Source: an uncultured Lachnospiraceae bacterium
GTDB lineage: Bacteria > Bacillota > Clostridia > Lachnospirales > Lachnospiraceae
Length of the DNA stretch: 34,051 nucleotides
Assembly (NCBI GenBank): GCA_902766955.1
Contig: CACXFM010000141.1
Span: 1-34,051, forward strand
Direction of reading: 5' to 3'
In this document: positions 14,594-22,983 of the stretch, piece after piece
Layout: each line of letters opens with the position of its first letter
How positions within the stretch are numbered: the stretch's first letter is position 1
The notes under the pieces: model-generated
Told to the model about the DNA's origin: nothing
Database searches by the model: none
The model's input: only the letters and a program-made list of their open reading frames with translations
Translations under genes and position numbers: made by a program

Positions 14594-16542
14594 GTCTCTC
14601 CTCCCGGCATCTCTCCTGCCTTCCCGGACGCTCCTCCAAGAGACTGCTTTCCGATATAAGCCGGATTATTATTATCCCGTTCCTCAAAACAGACTCCGCA
14701 CCCGAAGCTGCGGGCACCGCAGCCCGAGCAGGCGGAACGGCAGTGCAGGGTCACATCCCCGCTGCCCACGGCCTTTTCCCACTCGCGCAGCAGAAATGCG
14801 CGGCTGACGCCGACGTCGATAAAATCCCAGGGGAAGATTTCATCCGCTTTCCGCGGGCGTTTCGTGTAGAAATCGACGTCGATTCCGGCTTCGCGGTATG
14901 CTTCCTTCCAGATGCCGTAATTGAAATAATCTGTCCAGGAATCAAACACGGCGCCTTTTCTGTACGCCAGTTCGATCACGTCTGCAATCCGTCTGTCGCC
15001 CCTGGCCAGCAGGCCCTCCAGTTCGGTTCCGTCTGCTTCATGCCATTTGTAGTGAATTCTCTTCTGATTGTTCATCGTCCGGATCTCATCGCGGACCGTA
15101 TGGGCATAATTTACATACTCTGCCGGCGCGGACATGGAAGCCCACTGGAAAGGCGTGAATGGCTTCGGCACCAGGAACGAGGTGCTGACCGTGACATCGA
15201 CGGCTCCCTGTCTCTTTTCTTTGGGGACTTCGTCGTAATACGCTTCACATATCTTCTGGGCCAGGTGGGCGATGCCTTTCCGGTCTTCGTCCGTCTCCGT
15301 CGGAAGGCCGAGCATAAAATACAGCTTCACCTTGTTCCAGCCGCCCCTGAATGCCTGGGAGGCCCCTGCCAGAATCTCCTCTTCCGTCAGGCCCTTGTTG
15401 ATCACGTCGCGGAGTCTCTGCGTGCCGGCTTCCGGCGCAAAGGTGAGCGAACTCTTGCGGACGTCCTGCACCTTGTTCATGACATCCAGCGAAAAGTTGT
15501 CGATGCGGAGAGACGGCAGCGAGATGTTGACATGCTGTTTCTGGTATGTATCGATCAGGTGCGTCAGCAGCTCCGGCAGGCAGCGGTAGTCGCTGGAGCT
15601 CAGGGAACTCAGCGAGATCTCCTCATAGCCGCTCTGCGAGAGCATGGATTCCGCATACCGCTTCAGGGTCTCAATACTGCGCTCCCTGAGCGGCCTGTAA
15701 ACAATACCCGCCTGGCAGAAGCGGCATCCCCTGATGCAGCCCCTCTGAATTTCCAGTACAACCCGGTCCTGGACCGGCCTGATATAGGGAACGACGGGCT
15801 TTTCGGGATACGGAGCCGCGTCGAGATCCGTGCAGACCTGGCGGCAGATGACGGAAGGAGCTTCTTCATCGAGCTTAACAAACTCTCCGACCGTGCCGTC
15901 TTCGCGGTAGACCGCTTCATAGAGTGAGGGTGCATAGATCCCCGGGATCCGTGCCGCGGCGCGGATGAAACTTTCGCGGCTGCAGCCGCTCTCTTTCATC
16001 TGCAGGTAGAGATCCATGAGCCGGTCCATGACCACTTCGGATTCCCCGATATAAAACAGGTCAAAAAAAGCGGCGACGGGTTCCGGATTGTAGGTGCACG
16101 GCCCTCCGCCGATGACGACCGGGTCCTCTTCCGTCCGCTCCGCGCTGCGCAGGGGGATGCCCGAGAGGTCAAGAATCTGAAGCACATTCGTATAGCACAA
16201 TTCATATTGCAGGGTGATTCCCAGAAAATCAAATGATTTCACCGGGTCCTGGGATTCGAGCGCAAACAGCGGGATTCCCTTCTCCTTCATGATCGATGAC
16301 AGATCCGGCCAGGGAGAATAGACGCGCTCGCACCAGGTGTCTTCCCGTCTGTTCAGCTGTTCATAAATGATCTGGATGCCGAGATGAGACATGCCGATCT
16401 CATAGACGTCCGGGAAACACATGGCAAAGCGCAGCTTCACGGAGGCAGGGTCCTTGACGACTGCATTGACTTCCTGTCCGATATAGCGCGCGGGTTTCTC
16501 GACCTGCATCAATATTTCATCGCTTAAAGCCTGTTTATACAT
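14590..16542 (-). CDS. Radical SAM protein, TIGR03960/YgiQ-like family with N-terminal B12-binding-like region
   Basis: The start is ATG 16542, 5 bases after the K+-channel stop, giving 650 residues; the reading frame further upstream shows no conservation. The N-terminal part (about 20-240) has the cobalamin-binding-like arrangement with FAMCFPDVYEIGMSHLGIQI and VVIGGGPCTYNPEP. The SAM domain carries CIRGCRFC (C269, C273, C276), binding the 4Fe-4S cluster that cleaves S-adenosylmethionine. The C-terminal region ends with a cysteine-rich tail (CRSACSGCGARSFGCGVC) that may bind another metal centre. The substrate is unknown. In many Firmicutes the pair with DUF2344 precedes rng and rplU; here it follows histidine genes and a K+ channel instead. 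Confidence 0.92.
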   Translation of the reverse strand: MYKQALSDEILMQVEKPARYIGQEVNAVVKDPASVKLRFAMCFPDVYEIGMSHLGIQIIYEQLNRREDTWCERVYSPWPDLSSIMKEKGIPLFALESQDPVKSFDFLGITLQYELCYTNVLQILDLSGIPLRSAERTEEDPVVIGGGPCTYNPEPVAAFFDLFYIGESEVVMDRLMDLYLQMKESGCSRESFIRAAARIPGIYAPSLYEAVYREDGTVGEFVKLDEEAPSVICRQVCTDLDAAPYPEKPVVPYIRPVQDRVVLEIQRGCIRGCRFCQAGIVYRPLRERSIETLKRYAESMLSQSGYEEISLSSLSSSDYRCLPELLTHLIDTYQKQHVNISLPSLRIDNFSLDVMNKVQDVRKSSLTFAPEAGTQRLRDVINKGLTEEEILAGASQAFRGGWNKVKLYFMLGLPTETDEDRKGIAHLAQKICEAYYDEVPKEKRQGAVDVTVSTSFLVPKPFTPFQWASMSAPAEYVNYAHTVRDEIRTMNNQKRIHYKWHEADGTELEGLLARGDRRIADVIELAYRKGAVFDSWTDYFNYGIWKEAYREAGIDVDFYTKRPRKADEIFPWDFIDVGVSRAFLLREWEKAVGSGDVTLHCRSACSGCGARSFGCGVCFEERDNNNPAYIGKQSLGGASGKAGEMPGGET

Positions 16543-16547
16543 ATGAG

Positions 16548-17495
16548 CTAAACGTCCTTCTGTTCTATGTGAACAGCCAGAACATCCCCGAGCTGGAGAA
16601 TGTAGGTATTCTCCGGGATGAACTGGCGGTTGTGATGTCTGACCATGGCGATGTGCGCGCCGAATCTGTCTCTGACTTCGGTCACGGATAAGCCGAGCCA
16701 TGCACTGTCCAGATCAAGAATGATGGTCTGCAGGCCCAGGGCGAGATCCGCACTGCCGTCCTGCTTCTGCGCCAGTGTGTACTGCTCCACAAAGCCGGCG
16801 GAAATGATACCTGTCGGGATCGCGACGGCGCCCACGCCGATAAAGGCGATCAGGATGGCCATGGCTTTGCCTACGATGGTAACCGGATAAATATCGCCGT
16901 ACCCCACGGTCAGAAGCGTGGAGACGCTCCACCATAATCCCGAGAAGGCATTCCGGAAGGCCTGCGGCTGCGCTTCGTGTTCAGCGCTGTACATGCAGAG
17001 AGAAGACGCAAGCAGAAGTATAAAAATGATCGCGAGGGATGAGAGCAGCTGGTTCCGCTTATCATAGAGAACCGCCTTGATCACGTGGAAGGAATCATAC
17101 GAGGCGTTGATGCGGAACAGGTGGAAAATCCGCACGACCCGGAGGATCCTGAAGGCGACAAAACCGGAGAGAAAGAAAAAGGGCAGGATGGTAAACAGTT
17201 CGATGATTCCGTCGAAGGAAAGCATGAAACCGATCACGGCACCGGCCTTTGACCGCTCCGGAAACAGATAGCAGGACGTCCAGATCCGCAGTGCATATTC
17301 CACGATAAAAACAATGACCGTGACGGATTCCAGGACACTCAGAAGGTCTCTCCAGGGCTCCATGCTCTCAAATGTCTGCAGAAAGAGCACAATAATATTG
17401 ACCGCGATCGCAGCGACCAGAATAATGTCAAACAGCCTGCTCACGAAATCTTTCTGATTGCCGATCTGAATGATGTCGAAAACCCTTCGCTTCAT
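16548..17495 (-). CDS. Six-transmembrane voltage-gated-type potassium channel with C-terminal TrkA-C-like domain
   Basis: 315 residues from ATG 17495, whose first base is also the last base of the HisIE stop (TAATG), so translation is likely coupled. Transmembrane helices are seen at about 20-42, 54-73, 88-110, 112-130 (S4-like, with R116, R119, R122 and R128), 148-168 and 207-232. Between the last two lies the pore helix and the K+ selectivity filter TVGYGD (196-201). After S6 a soluble region (about 250-315; LGLSVTEVRDRFG, FIPENTYILQLGDVL) looks like a TrkA-C/RCK-C ligand domain. This gives a complete K+ channel, opened by voltage or by a ligand bound to the C-terminal domain. Its position at the end of a histidine operon is unusual and may only reflect transcription from a shared promoter. 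Confidence 0.95.
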   Translation of the reverse strand: MKRRVFDIIQIGNQKDFVSRLFDIILVAAIAVNIIVLFLQTFESMEPWRDLLSVLESVTVIVFIVEYALRIWTSCYLFPERSKAGAVIGFMLSFDGIIELFTILPFFFLSGFVAFRILRVVRIFHLFRINASYDSFHVIKAVLYDKRNQLLSSLAIIFILLLASSLCMYSAEHEAQPQAFRNAFSGLWWSVSTLLTVGYGDIYPVTIVGKAMAILIAFIGVGAVAIPTGIISAGFVEQYTLAQKQDGSADLALGLQTIILDLDSAWLGLSVTEVRDRFGAHIAMVRHHNRQFIPENTYILQLGDVLAVHIEQKDV

Positions 17496-18775
17496 TACCG
17501 CCTCGCCAGTTCTTCCGTAATATCTTCCCAGCTGATTCCTTTGTCCGCCATCAGTACCATCAGGTGATACAGATAATCGGAGATCTCATACTTGATTTCT
17601 TCCGGATTCGGGTTTTTGGCGGCAATGATGATTTCCGTATTCTCTTCGCCGACCTTCTTGAGGATTTTGTCGATTCCCTTGTCAAACAGATAGTTTGTAT
17701 AGGAACCTTCCTTCGGGTGCTCTCTTCTGTCAAGAATGATATTCATGACGTTCTCAAACACGTGGTACGGGTTCGTGTAGCGGGAGTCCGAGGACGCGAG
17801 TTCCGTGTAGAAGCAGCTCCTGTTCCCCGTGTGGCAGGCGGCGCCCACCTGGGAGACTTTTGCGAGCAGGGTATCCCTGTCGCAGTCGACCGAGAGCGAT
17901 TTGACATACTGAAAATGGCCGGAGGTCTCGCCCTTCGTCCACAGCGACTGGCGGCTTCTCGAAAAATAGGTCATTCTCCCCGTCAGAAGAGTCTTTTCAA
18001 AGCTCTCCCGGTTCATCCAGGCCATCATCAGCACTTCATCGGTCCTGTAATCCTGTACAATACAGGGGATGAGTCCCGCCTCATTGGTTTTGAATTCGCT
18101 GAAGGGAAGCGAACTGGTCATGATATTCATCCGGAGTCCCCTGTCTGCCAGAGCTGCTTTCAGCTCCGTCAGGCTGATGTCCGTCCGGCTCATGAAATAT
18201 CCCGTCAGTCCGGAGACCGCTTCTCCCTTAAGGAGGTCCGCCGCCGCGTCAATTCCGCTCTCGGAAGAATGCAGAACGAGATGCAGCGAAGTCTGCCCGC
18301 GGAAGGGCGACGCATCGCCGTCGAGCAGAATGATGGTATTGGCGTATGCTTCTATGGATTCCCGCGCAGGCGCATATTCGGAATAATCCGAGAGACTGAC
18401 AGCCAGCCGGTCCTTTCCGAATCTGGCGGATGCCTCGGCAAGCAGTTCGATGTTGCTCTGCTTGGAGCCGTTCAGGACGGCTTCGGAGCAGCCCGCATAG
18501 AGGAGCTTTTTGACATCCTCCAGCCGCTTGATATTGCCGGCAGTTGAAACCGGGATCCGGGATGCGCTGCAGATCTCCCTGATGCAGTCGATCGCGGCGT
18601 CATGCTCGTCATCGGATTTGGAAAAATCGAATATCAGAAGCCTGTCTGCCCCGTTGTCACTGTAAAATGCGGCCAGCTTCTTGGGATCACCGTCCGAAAA
18701 CAGGTTTTTCTGTCCGAAGCCGGTGACGGCCTTTCCGTTTAAGAGATAGATACATGGGATCAGATTATGAATCAT
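17495..18775 (-). CDS. hisIE: HisF-like pseudoenzyme fused to bifunctional HisIE
   Basis: The start is ATG 18775 (AAAGGA about 11 bases upstream); an in-frame TTG at 18805 is less likely. 426 residues. Residues 228-330 are HisI, phosphoribosyl-AMP cyclohydrolase, with zinc cysteines C298, C314 and C321. Residues 337-426 are HisE, phosphoribosyl-ATP diphosphatase ([29 protein letters not shown]). These carry out steps 2 and 3 of histidine synthesis. Residues 1-215 align with His[20 protein letters not shown] matches its GDP-FY block and [15 protein letters not shown] its final helix. However, Y10 stands where HisF has catalytic D11, S129 stands for D130, and the barrel is about 40 residues short. 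The N-terminal part is therefore very probably inactive in HisF chemistry and may be structural or regulatory. The gene follows hisB and runs into the K+-channel gene. Confidence 0.93.
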   Translation of the reverse strand: MIHNLIPCIYLLNGKAVTGFGQKNLFSDGDPKKLAAFYSDNGADRLLIFDFSKSDDEHDAAIDCIREICSASRIPVSTAGNIKRLEDVKKLLYAGCSEAVLNGSKQSNIELLAEASARFGKDRLAVSLSDYSEYAPARESIEAYANTIILLDGDASPFRGQTSLHLVLHSSESGIDAAADLLKGEAVSGLTGYFMSRTDISLTELKAALADRGLRMNIMTSSLPFSEFKTNEAGLIPCIVQDYRTDEVLMMAWMNRESFEKTLLTGRMTYFSRSRQSLWTKGETSGHFQYVKSLSVDCDRDTLLAKVSQVGAACHTGNRSCFYTELASSDSRYTNPYHVFENVMNIILDRREHPKEGSYTNYLFDKGIDKILKKVGEENTEIIIAAKNPNPEEIKYEISDYLYHLMVLMADKGISWEDITEELARR

Positions 18776-18817
18776 GGCGGACTTATTCCTTTCGGTCTGT
18801 TTCAAAAAACGGCATTT

Positions 18818-19426
18818 TCAGCCGAGGCTGCCTTTTGTGGAGAGCACGTCGGTCAGGCGGGGATCAAACGAGACGGCCTGGTCGAGCGCTCTGGCAAAGG
18901 CCTTGAATGACGCTTCCGCTATATGGTGGCAGTTTGTCCCTCCCAGATTGCGGAAATGAAGATTCATCATGGCATTTGAAGCGACGGCGGTAAAAAACTC
19001 GTCGAATGTCTCTGTTTCAAAACTGCCGATTCTCTCTGCGGTAAAGCTTATGTCGCTGCGGTAGCAGGCGCGTCCGCACAGATCCAGAGAACACAGCACA
19101 AGCGCGTCATCCATGGGCAGCGCAAAGCTCCCGTAGCGGCGGATTCCTTTCTTTCCGCCGACGGCTTCCGCGATCGCCTGTCCGAGCACGATGCCGGTGT
19201 CTTCTACCGTATGATGCGTGTCGACCTCAAGATCGCCCTTCACATGGGCAGTCAGATCAAAAAATCCGTGCCGGGCAAAGGCTGTCAGCATATGGTCAAA
19301 GAAGCCGATCCCGGTGGCAATCTCCGACTGTCCTCTTCCGTCCAGATCGAGCGTGATGTGGATATCCGTTTCCGCGGTAGTGCGCCTGATTTCGGAAAAG
19401 CGGTCTTTCGGACCTCTGTCTGTCAT
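18818..19426 (-). CDS. hisB: Imidazoleglycerol-phosphate dehydratase
   Basis: 202 residues from ATG 19426, overlapping the hisD stop by four bases. It dehydrates imidazole glycerol phosphate to imidazole acetol phosphate, step 6 of histidine synthesis, using manganese. The metal-binding motifs are intact: GFFDHML near 41, DTHHTVEDTGI near 69 and NCHHIAEASFKA near 164. It is the monofunctional form without a histidinol-phosphatase domain, so the phosphatase must be encoded elsewhere. Length is typical for Firmicutes. The following hisIE fusion starts 42 bases on, in the space where many operons carry hisH, hisA and hisF. Confidence 0.97.
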   Translation of the reverse strand: MTDRGPKDRFSEIRRTTAETDIHITLDLDGRGQSEIATGIGFFDHMLTAFARHGFFDLTAHVKGDLEVDTHHTVEDTGIVLGQAIAEAVGGKKGIRRYGSFALPMDDALVLCSLDLCGRACYRSDISFTAERIGSFETETFDEFFTAVASNAMMNLHFRNLGGTNCHHIAEASFKAFARALDQAVSFDPRLTDVLSTKGSLG

Positions 19427-20724
19427 ATTTCCTCCTCTCCGAAGCGCACCTGGATCGAATTGGCGTGGGCGGTCAGTCTCTCCGCTTTGGCAAAGCGGAT
19501 GACATCTCCGTGCAGCTCCTCAAGCGCTTCCCGGGAACTGTAGATAATACTGGTCTTCTTGACAAAGTCATCGACCGACAGAGCGGAAAAGAACCTGGCG
19601 GTTCCGTTTGTCGGAAGGACATGGTTGGGTCCCGCAAAATAGTCTCCCAGAGGCTCCGAGGACCAGGGACCGACAAAAATGGCTCCGGCGTTTCTGATGC
19701 GGGTCATCAGGAGGAAGGGATCCCTCGTCTGGATCTCCAGGTGCTCCGGCGCGATCGCATTGACGGCCCGGACCGCGTCATCCATATTCTCCGCCACGAG
19801 AATATGGCCGAATTCATCGAGCGAACTCCGGATGATATCCCGTCTGGACAGCGCGCTGCAGAACCGCTCGGTTTCGGCCAGAACCTGTTCGGCCAGCTCC
19901 CGCGAAGTCGTGACGAGCACCGCCGAGGCCAGTTCATCATGTTCTGCCTGTGAGAGCAGATCCGCGGCGACAAAGCGGGGATCCGCCGTCTCGTCGGCCA
20001 GAACCGTTATTTCGGAGGGACCTGCCACGGAATCGATGGAGACGTGGCCGTAGACCGCCCGCTTGGCGAGCGCGACATAGATATTTCCCGGTCCCGTAAT
20101 CTTGTCGACTTTGGGGATGCTCTCCGTTCCGAAGGCCATGGCGGCAATCGCCTGTGCCCCGCCGGCCTTGAAGATGACATCCGCGCCGGCTTCTCTGGCG
20201 GCCACGAGCGTGACGGGATCAACCGTCCCGTCTCGGCCGGGAGGCGTACACATAATCACTTCCTTCACGCCGGCTACTTTGGCAGGAATGATATTCATGA
20301 GAACGGAGGAAGGATAGGCTGCTTTGCCGCCGGGCACATAGACGCCCGCGCGCTCGAGCGGTGTCACTCTCTGCCCGAGCACCATGCCGTTGTCCTCCGT
20401 CATAAACCAGCTTTTCTGCTTCTGCTGCTCGTGAAACTGACGGATCCGTCCGATGGCTCTGCGGATGATGCCGGTCAGTTCTTCGGGAACTTTCGCATAG
20501 GCCTCCTTCTCTTCCTGTTCGGAGACCCGGATTGTTTCAGCCGTCAGCGTGCACTTGTCAAATGTTTTCTCATAGTCGAAGAGCGCCGCGTCGCCTTCTT
20601 GCCTCACGCGCTGCAGGATCGCGGCCACGGCCTTCTCTTCGGACGGATAACTGTCCGTACTCCTTTTCAGAAGCTTTTTCTGCATATCCTTAAAGGACTC
20701 AGAGTTAAGCAATTCTATTTTCAT
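19423..20724 (-). CDS. hisD: Histidinol dehydrogenase
   Basis: The start is ATG 20724, overlapping the hisG stop by four bases (ATGA), giving 433 residues, which is the normal length. It oxidises histidinol to histidine in two NAD-dependent steps with zinc. Recognisable parts are the GVYVPGG motif, DKITGPGNIYVALAKR, the SVAGPSE nucleotide-site segment, the QAEHDE zinc ligands (Gln, His), PEHLEI and GPNHVLPT, whose histidines are the catalytic and zinc-binding ones. All expected residues appear present. It sits in the order hisZ-hisG-hisD-hisB, typical of Firmicutes. Confidence 0.97.
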   Translation of the reverse strand: MKIELLNSESFKDMQKKLLKRSTDSYPSEEKAVAAILQRVRQEGDAALFDYEKTFDKCTLTAETIRVSEQEEKEAYAKVPEELTGIIRRAIGRIRQFHEQQKQKSWFMTEDNGMVLGQRVTPLERAGVYVPGGKAAYPSSVLMNIIPAKVAGVKEVIMCTPPGRDGTVDPVTLVAAREAGADVIFKAGGAQAIAAMAFGTESIPKVDKITGPGNIYVALAKRAVYGHVSIDSVAGPSEITVLADETADPRFVAADLLSQAEHDELASAVLVTTSRELAEQVLAETERFCSALSRRDIIRSSLDEFGHILVAENMDDAVRAVNAIAPEHLEIQTRDPFLLMTRIRNAGAIFVGPWSSEPLGDYFAGPNHVLPTNGTARFFSALSVDDFVKKTSIIYSSREALEELHGDVIRFAKAERLTAHANSIQVRFGEEEI

Positions 20725-21365
20725 GATTCGTTCAGAGCCTCCTTCAGGCGGGTAATGAGATCGTTGATTCGTTCGCTCTCCATCTTCATGCTGACCTGGT
20801 TTACGACAACGCGGGCCGAGATGGGGCACACTTCTTCCAGAACGGCAAGGCCGTTCTCTCTGAGCGTCGAACCTGTCTCTACTATATCACAGATGACTTC
20901 GGACAGACCGACGATCGGAGCCAGTTCGATGGAGCCGTTGAGCTTGATGATTTCGACCGTCTGATGGCGGCGGTTCAGAAAATAATCCTTTGCGATATTC
21001 GGGTATTTGGTTGCCACCCGGATCTGGTCGCCGGAATTCAGCGCTTCCCGCGCGCTCTCGGGTCCGCATATGCACATTCTGCAGCGGCCGTAGCCGAGGT
21101 CAAGCACCTCATAGATTTTTCTGCCCTCTTCGAGAATTGTATCGCGCCCGACAATGCCGAGATCCGCTGCGCCGTATGCCACATAGGTCGGGACGTCCGG
21201 CCCTTTTGCCATAAAGAAGCGGATGCCGAGCTCCTCGTTGGAGAAGATGAGTTTTCTGGTGCGGCTGTCATCCGCCCCCTCGGCCCGGATCCCGATCCGC
21301 TCAAAGAGATCCAGCGTCTGTCTGGCCAGCCGGCCTTTGGTCAGAGCTACCGTAATATAACGCAT
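20721..21365 (-). CDS. hisG: ATP phosphoribosyltransferase, short form
   Basis: 214 residues from ATG 21365. This is the short HisG lacking the C-terminal regulatory domain; it condenses ATP with PRPP in step 1 of histidine synthesis and is active only in a complex with HisZ, encoded 5 bases upstream. Conserved pieces are LTKGRL at the start, DLGIVGRD in the middle and the PRPP-loop region around LVETG-type DIVETGSTLRENGL near 160-173. Feedback by histidine would act through HisZ (family knowledge). No attenuator or T-box was seen in front of this operon part. Confidence 0.97.
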   Translation of the reverse strand: MRYITVALTKGRLARQTLDLFERIGIRAEGADDSRTRKLIFSNEELGIRFFMAKGPDVPTYVAYGAADLGIVGRDTILEEGRKIYEVLDLGYGRCRMCICGPESAREALNSGDQIRVATKYPNIAKDYFLNRRHQTVEIIKLNGSIELAPIVGLSEVICDIVETGSTLRENGLAVLEEVCPISARVVVNQVSMKMESERINDLITRLKEALNES

Positions 21366-21370
21366 TTCTC

Positions 21371-22375
21371 TTAAGATCTCCTTTCCCTGGGCTTCTGGCG
21401 CGAAATCGCATTCATCAGCTGATCGATTGTGAACCCGACTCCCACGGCCGGGGCGTCTGTTCCGAAATGGGCGAGCAGTCTGTCATAGCGTCCGCCCTTG
21501 GCAATCGGTTCTCCGGTTCCGTAGGTATAAGCGGAGAAGATCATGCCCGTATAATAGTTGAATTTGCTGAGCAGTCCGAAATCATAGGAAATATATCTGG
21601 AGCAGCCCGATTCGTCCGTACAGCGGCCGATTTCACGCAGCCTCTTTACGGAAGCTGCCGCGCCGTCGTTAATCGCATAAGCTTCCGCCTCGTCGAGAGT
21701 GTCGGTCCCGCCGAAGAGCTTGGGCAGGCGGATGAAGGCATCCCTGATCGAAGAAGGGATGTGCTCCGATTCGAGAAGTTCCCCGACGCCGAAGAAATTC
21801 TTATTGGAGATCAGGCGGCGGATTTCCTCCAGGCGGTCCGGCGCAAGACCCGAGTCTTCAGCCAGAGCCCTGAAATAATTGTTGTCGCCCACACTCACCT
21901 GGAAATCGGTCAGCCCGGCTTCCTTCAGTGCATTGCAGGTGAGTGAAAGGATCTCCGCGTCTGCTTCGGCCGAGCCGTCGCCGATCAGTTCGACGCCCAT
22001 CTGCGTCTGCTCTTTCAGATGCAGCTGGTATTCCTGGGAATTGACATACGTATTTCCCGCATAGCACAGGCGCAGCGGCAGCGCGGTCGGCGGAAAATGC
22101 ATGGCCACGGCCCTCGCTACGGAAGGCGTGAAGTCCGGGCGGAGCACAAGCGTATTGCCGTCCCGGTCAAAAAACTTATACAGTTCATTGGAGGGAGTCG
22201 TCCCGACCTCATTGCCGAAGACGTCGAAATATTCCACGGCCGGCGTCTCGATGTCGTCATAGCCGAAGTCTTTGAACACACTTCGCACCGCACCCATCAG
22301 ATCTTTCTTGCGGATGATTTCTCCGCCGTACAGGTCCCGGAATCCCTCCGGTGTGTGAATGATCAGATTTTTCAA
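21371..22375 (-). CDS. hisZ: ATP phosphoribosyltransferase regulatory subunit
   Basis: 334 residues from TTG 22375, with AGAGGT about 8 bases upstream and no in-frame ATG nearby that keeps the conserved start (HTPEGFRDLYGGE). HisZ is a catalytically inactive paralogue of histidyl-tRNA synthetase. It keeps the class II fold, with VLRPDFTPSVARAV near 76 as the motif-2-like strand and AKGGRYDRLL near 293 as the late motif, but lacks the anticodon-binding domain. It assembles with short HisG into an active, histidine-regulated complex. It lies 30 bases after recU in the same direction, so a promoter of its own is not obvious and the histidine genes may be read from further upstream. Confidence 0.95.
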   Translation of the reverse strand: MKNLIIHTPEGFRDLYGGEIIRKKDLMGAVRSVFKDFGYDDIETPAVEYFDVFGNEVGTTPSNELYKFFDRDGNTLVLRPDFTPSVARAVAMHFPPTALPLRLCYAGNTYVNSQEYQLHLKEQTQMGVELIGDGSAEADAEILSLTCNALKEAGLTDFQVSVGDNNYFRALAEDSGLAPDRLEEIRRLISNKNFFGVGELLESEHIPSSIRDAFIRLPKLFGGTDTLDEAEAYAINDGAAASVKRLREIGRCTDESGCSRYISYDFGLLSKFNYYTGMIFSAYTYGTGEPIAKGGRYDRLLAHFGTDAPAVGVGFTIDQLMNAISRQKPRERRS

Positions 22376-22405
22376 AACTTGTTACCTCTCGTGATATGCT
22401 CGGAT

Positions 22406-22957
22406 TTATGAAAGACTCCCGCCCGCGTCCCGCACATTCAGGTCTTTCTGAATGCCTTCCAGGATGGGGAGAAAACTGTCGTTTGTGACGTCCAGGTAAT
22501 AGGACGGATCCAGCTCAGAAATCAGGAAACTCTTTCTGCCGCCCCTCTCCATCCTGTTCCAGAACTCCATCATTTCCGAATATGGCATGTAATAAAATTC
22601 CTGCCTGGAAGAAAAATAGAGAAGAAGAAAAGACACTCCCTGCTGTTTCTCAAAATCCGTCATGAATGCCACCTGGTGCGGATGCAGGTTGGCCAGCGGA
22701 AACGTGTCCGCCGCGCACTCCTTGGCATCGAAGCAGACCGGAATCCCCTGTACGACGCCGATATAGTCAACCGTACTCTTCTGGTCAAAATATGCCAGCG
22801 TAATATGGCGCGACTGCTTGTCAATCGTAATGGGGGTGATCGGTGTCGGAATCTTCTGGATCAGTGCCAGCCCCTTGTCCCGCAGACTTTCGATCGTGCG
22901 GTTAATCATCTCCTCCAGTACGGAACCGCGCAGTCCGCGTGAGTTCCATGTGGCCAT
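22406..22957 (-). CDS. recU: Holliday junction resolvase RecU
   Basis: 183 residues from ATG 22957. The RecU/type II restriction-like nuclease fold is shown by STVDYIGVVQGIPVCFDAKE (about 61-80), which has the catalytic Asp-x(n)-Asp-x-Lys pattern, and by FPLANLHPHQVAFM (about 86-99), typical of the family. It resolves four-way junctions in recombination and repair and helps chromosome segregation. In bacilli recU precedes the ponA penicillin-binding gene; here it lies between an RluA-type synthase (26 bases upstream) and hisZ (30 bases downstream). Length is slightly shorter than the roughly 200 residues in Bacillus, mostly because the N-terminal region is short. Confidence 0.93.
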   Translation of the reverse strand: MATWNSRGLRGSVLEEMINRTIESLRDKGLALIQKIPTPITPITIDKQSRHITLAYFDQKSTVDYIGVVQGIPVCFDAKECAADTFPLANLHPHQVAFMTDFEKQQGVSFLLLYFSSRQEFYYMPYSEMMEFWNRMERGGRKSFLISELDPSYYLDVTNDSFLPILEGIQKDLNVRDAGGSLS

Positions 22958-22983
22958 CTTGTGTTCCTCGTTTCATGTCGGGC

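Noticed and set aside
18776..18805. TTG start for hisIE at 18805
   Set aside because: The ATG at 18775 has an AAAGGA site and begins right at the HisF-like strand.
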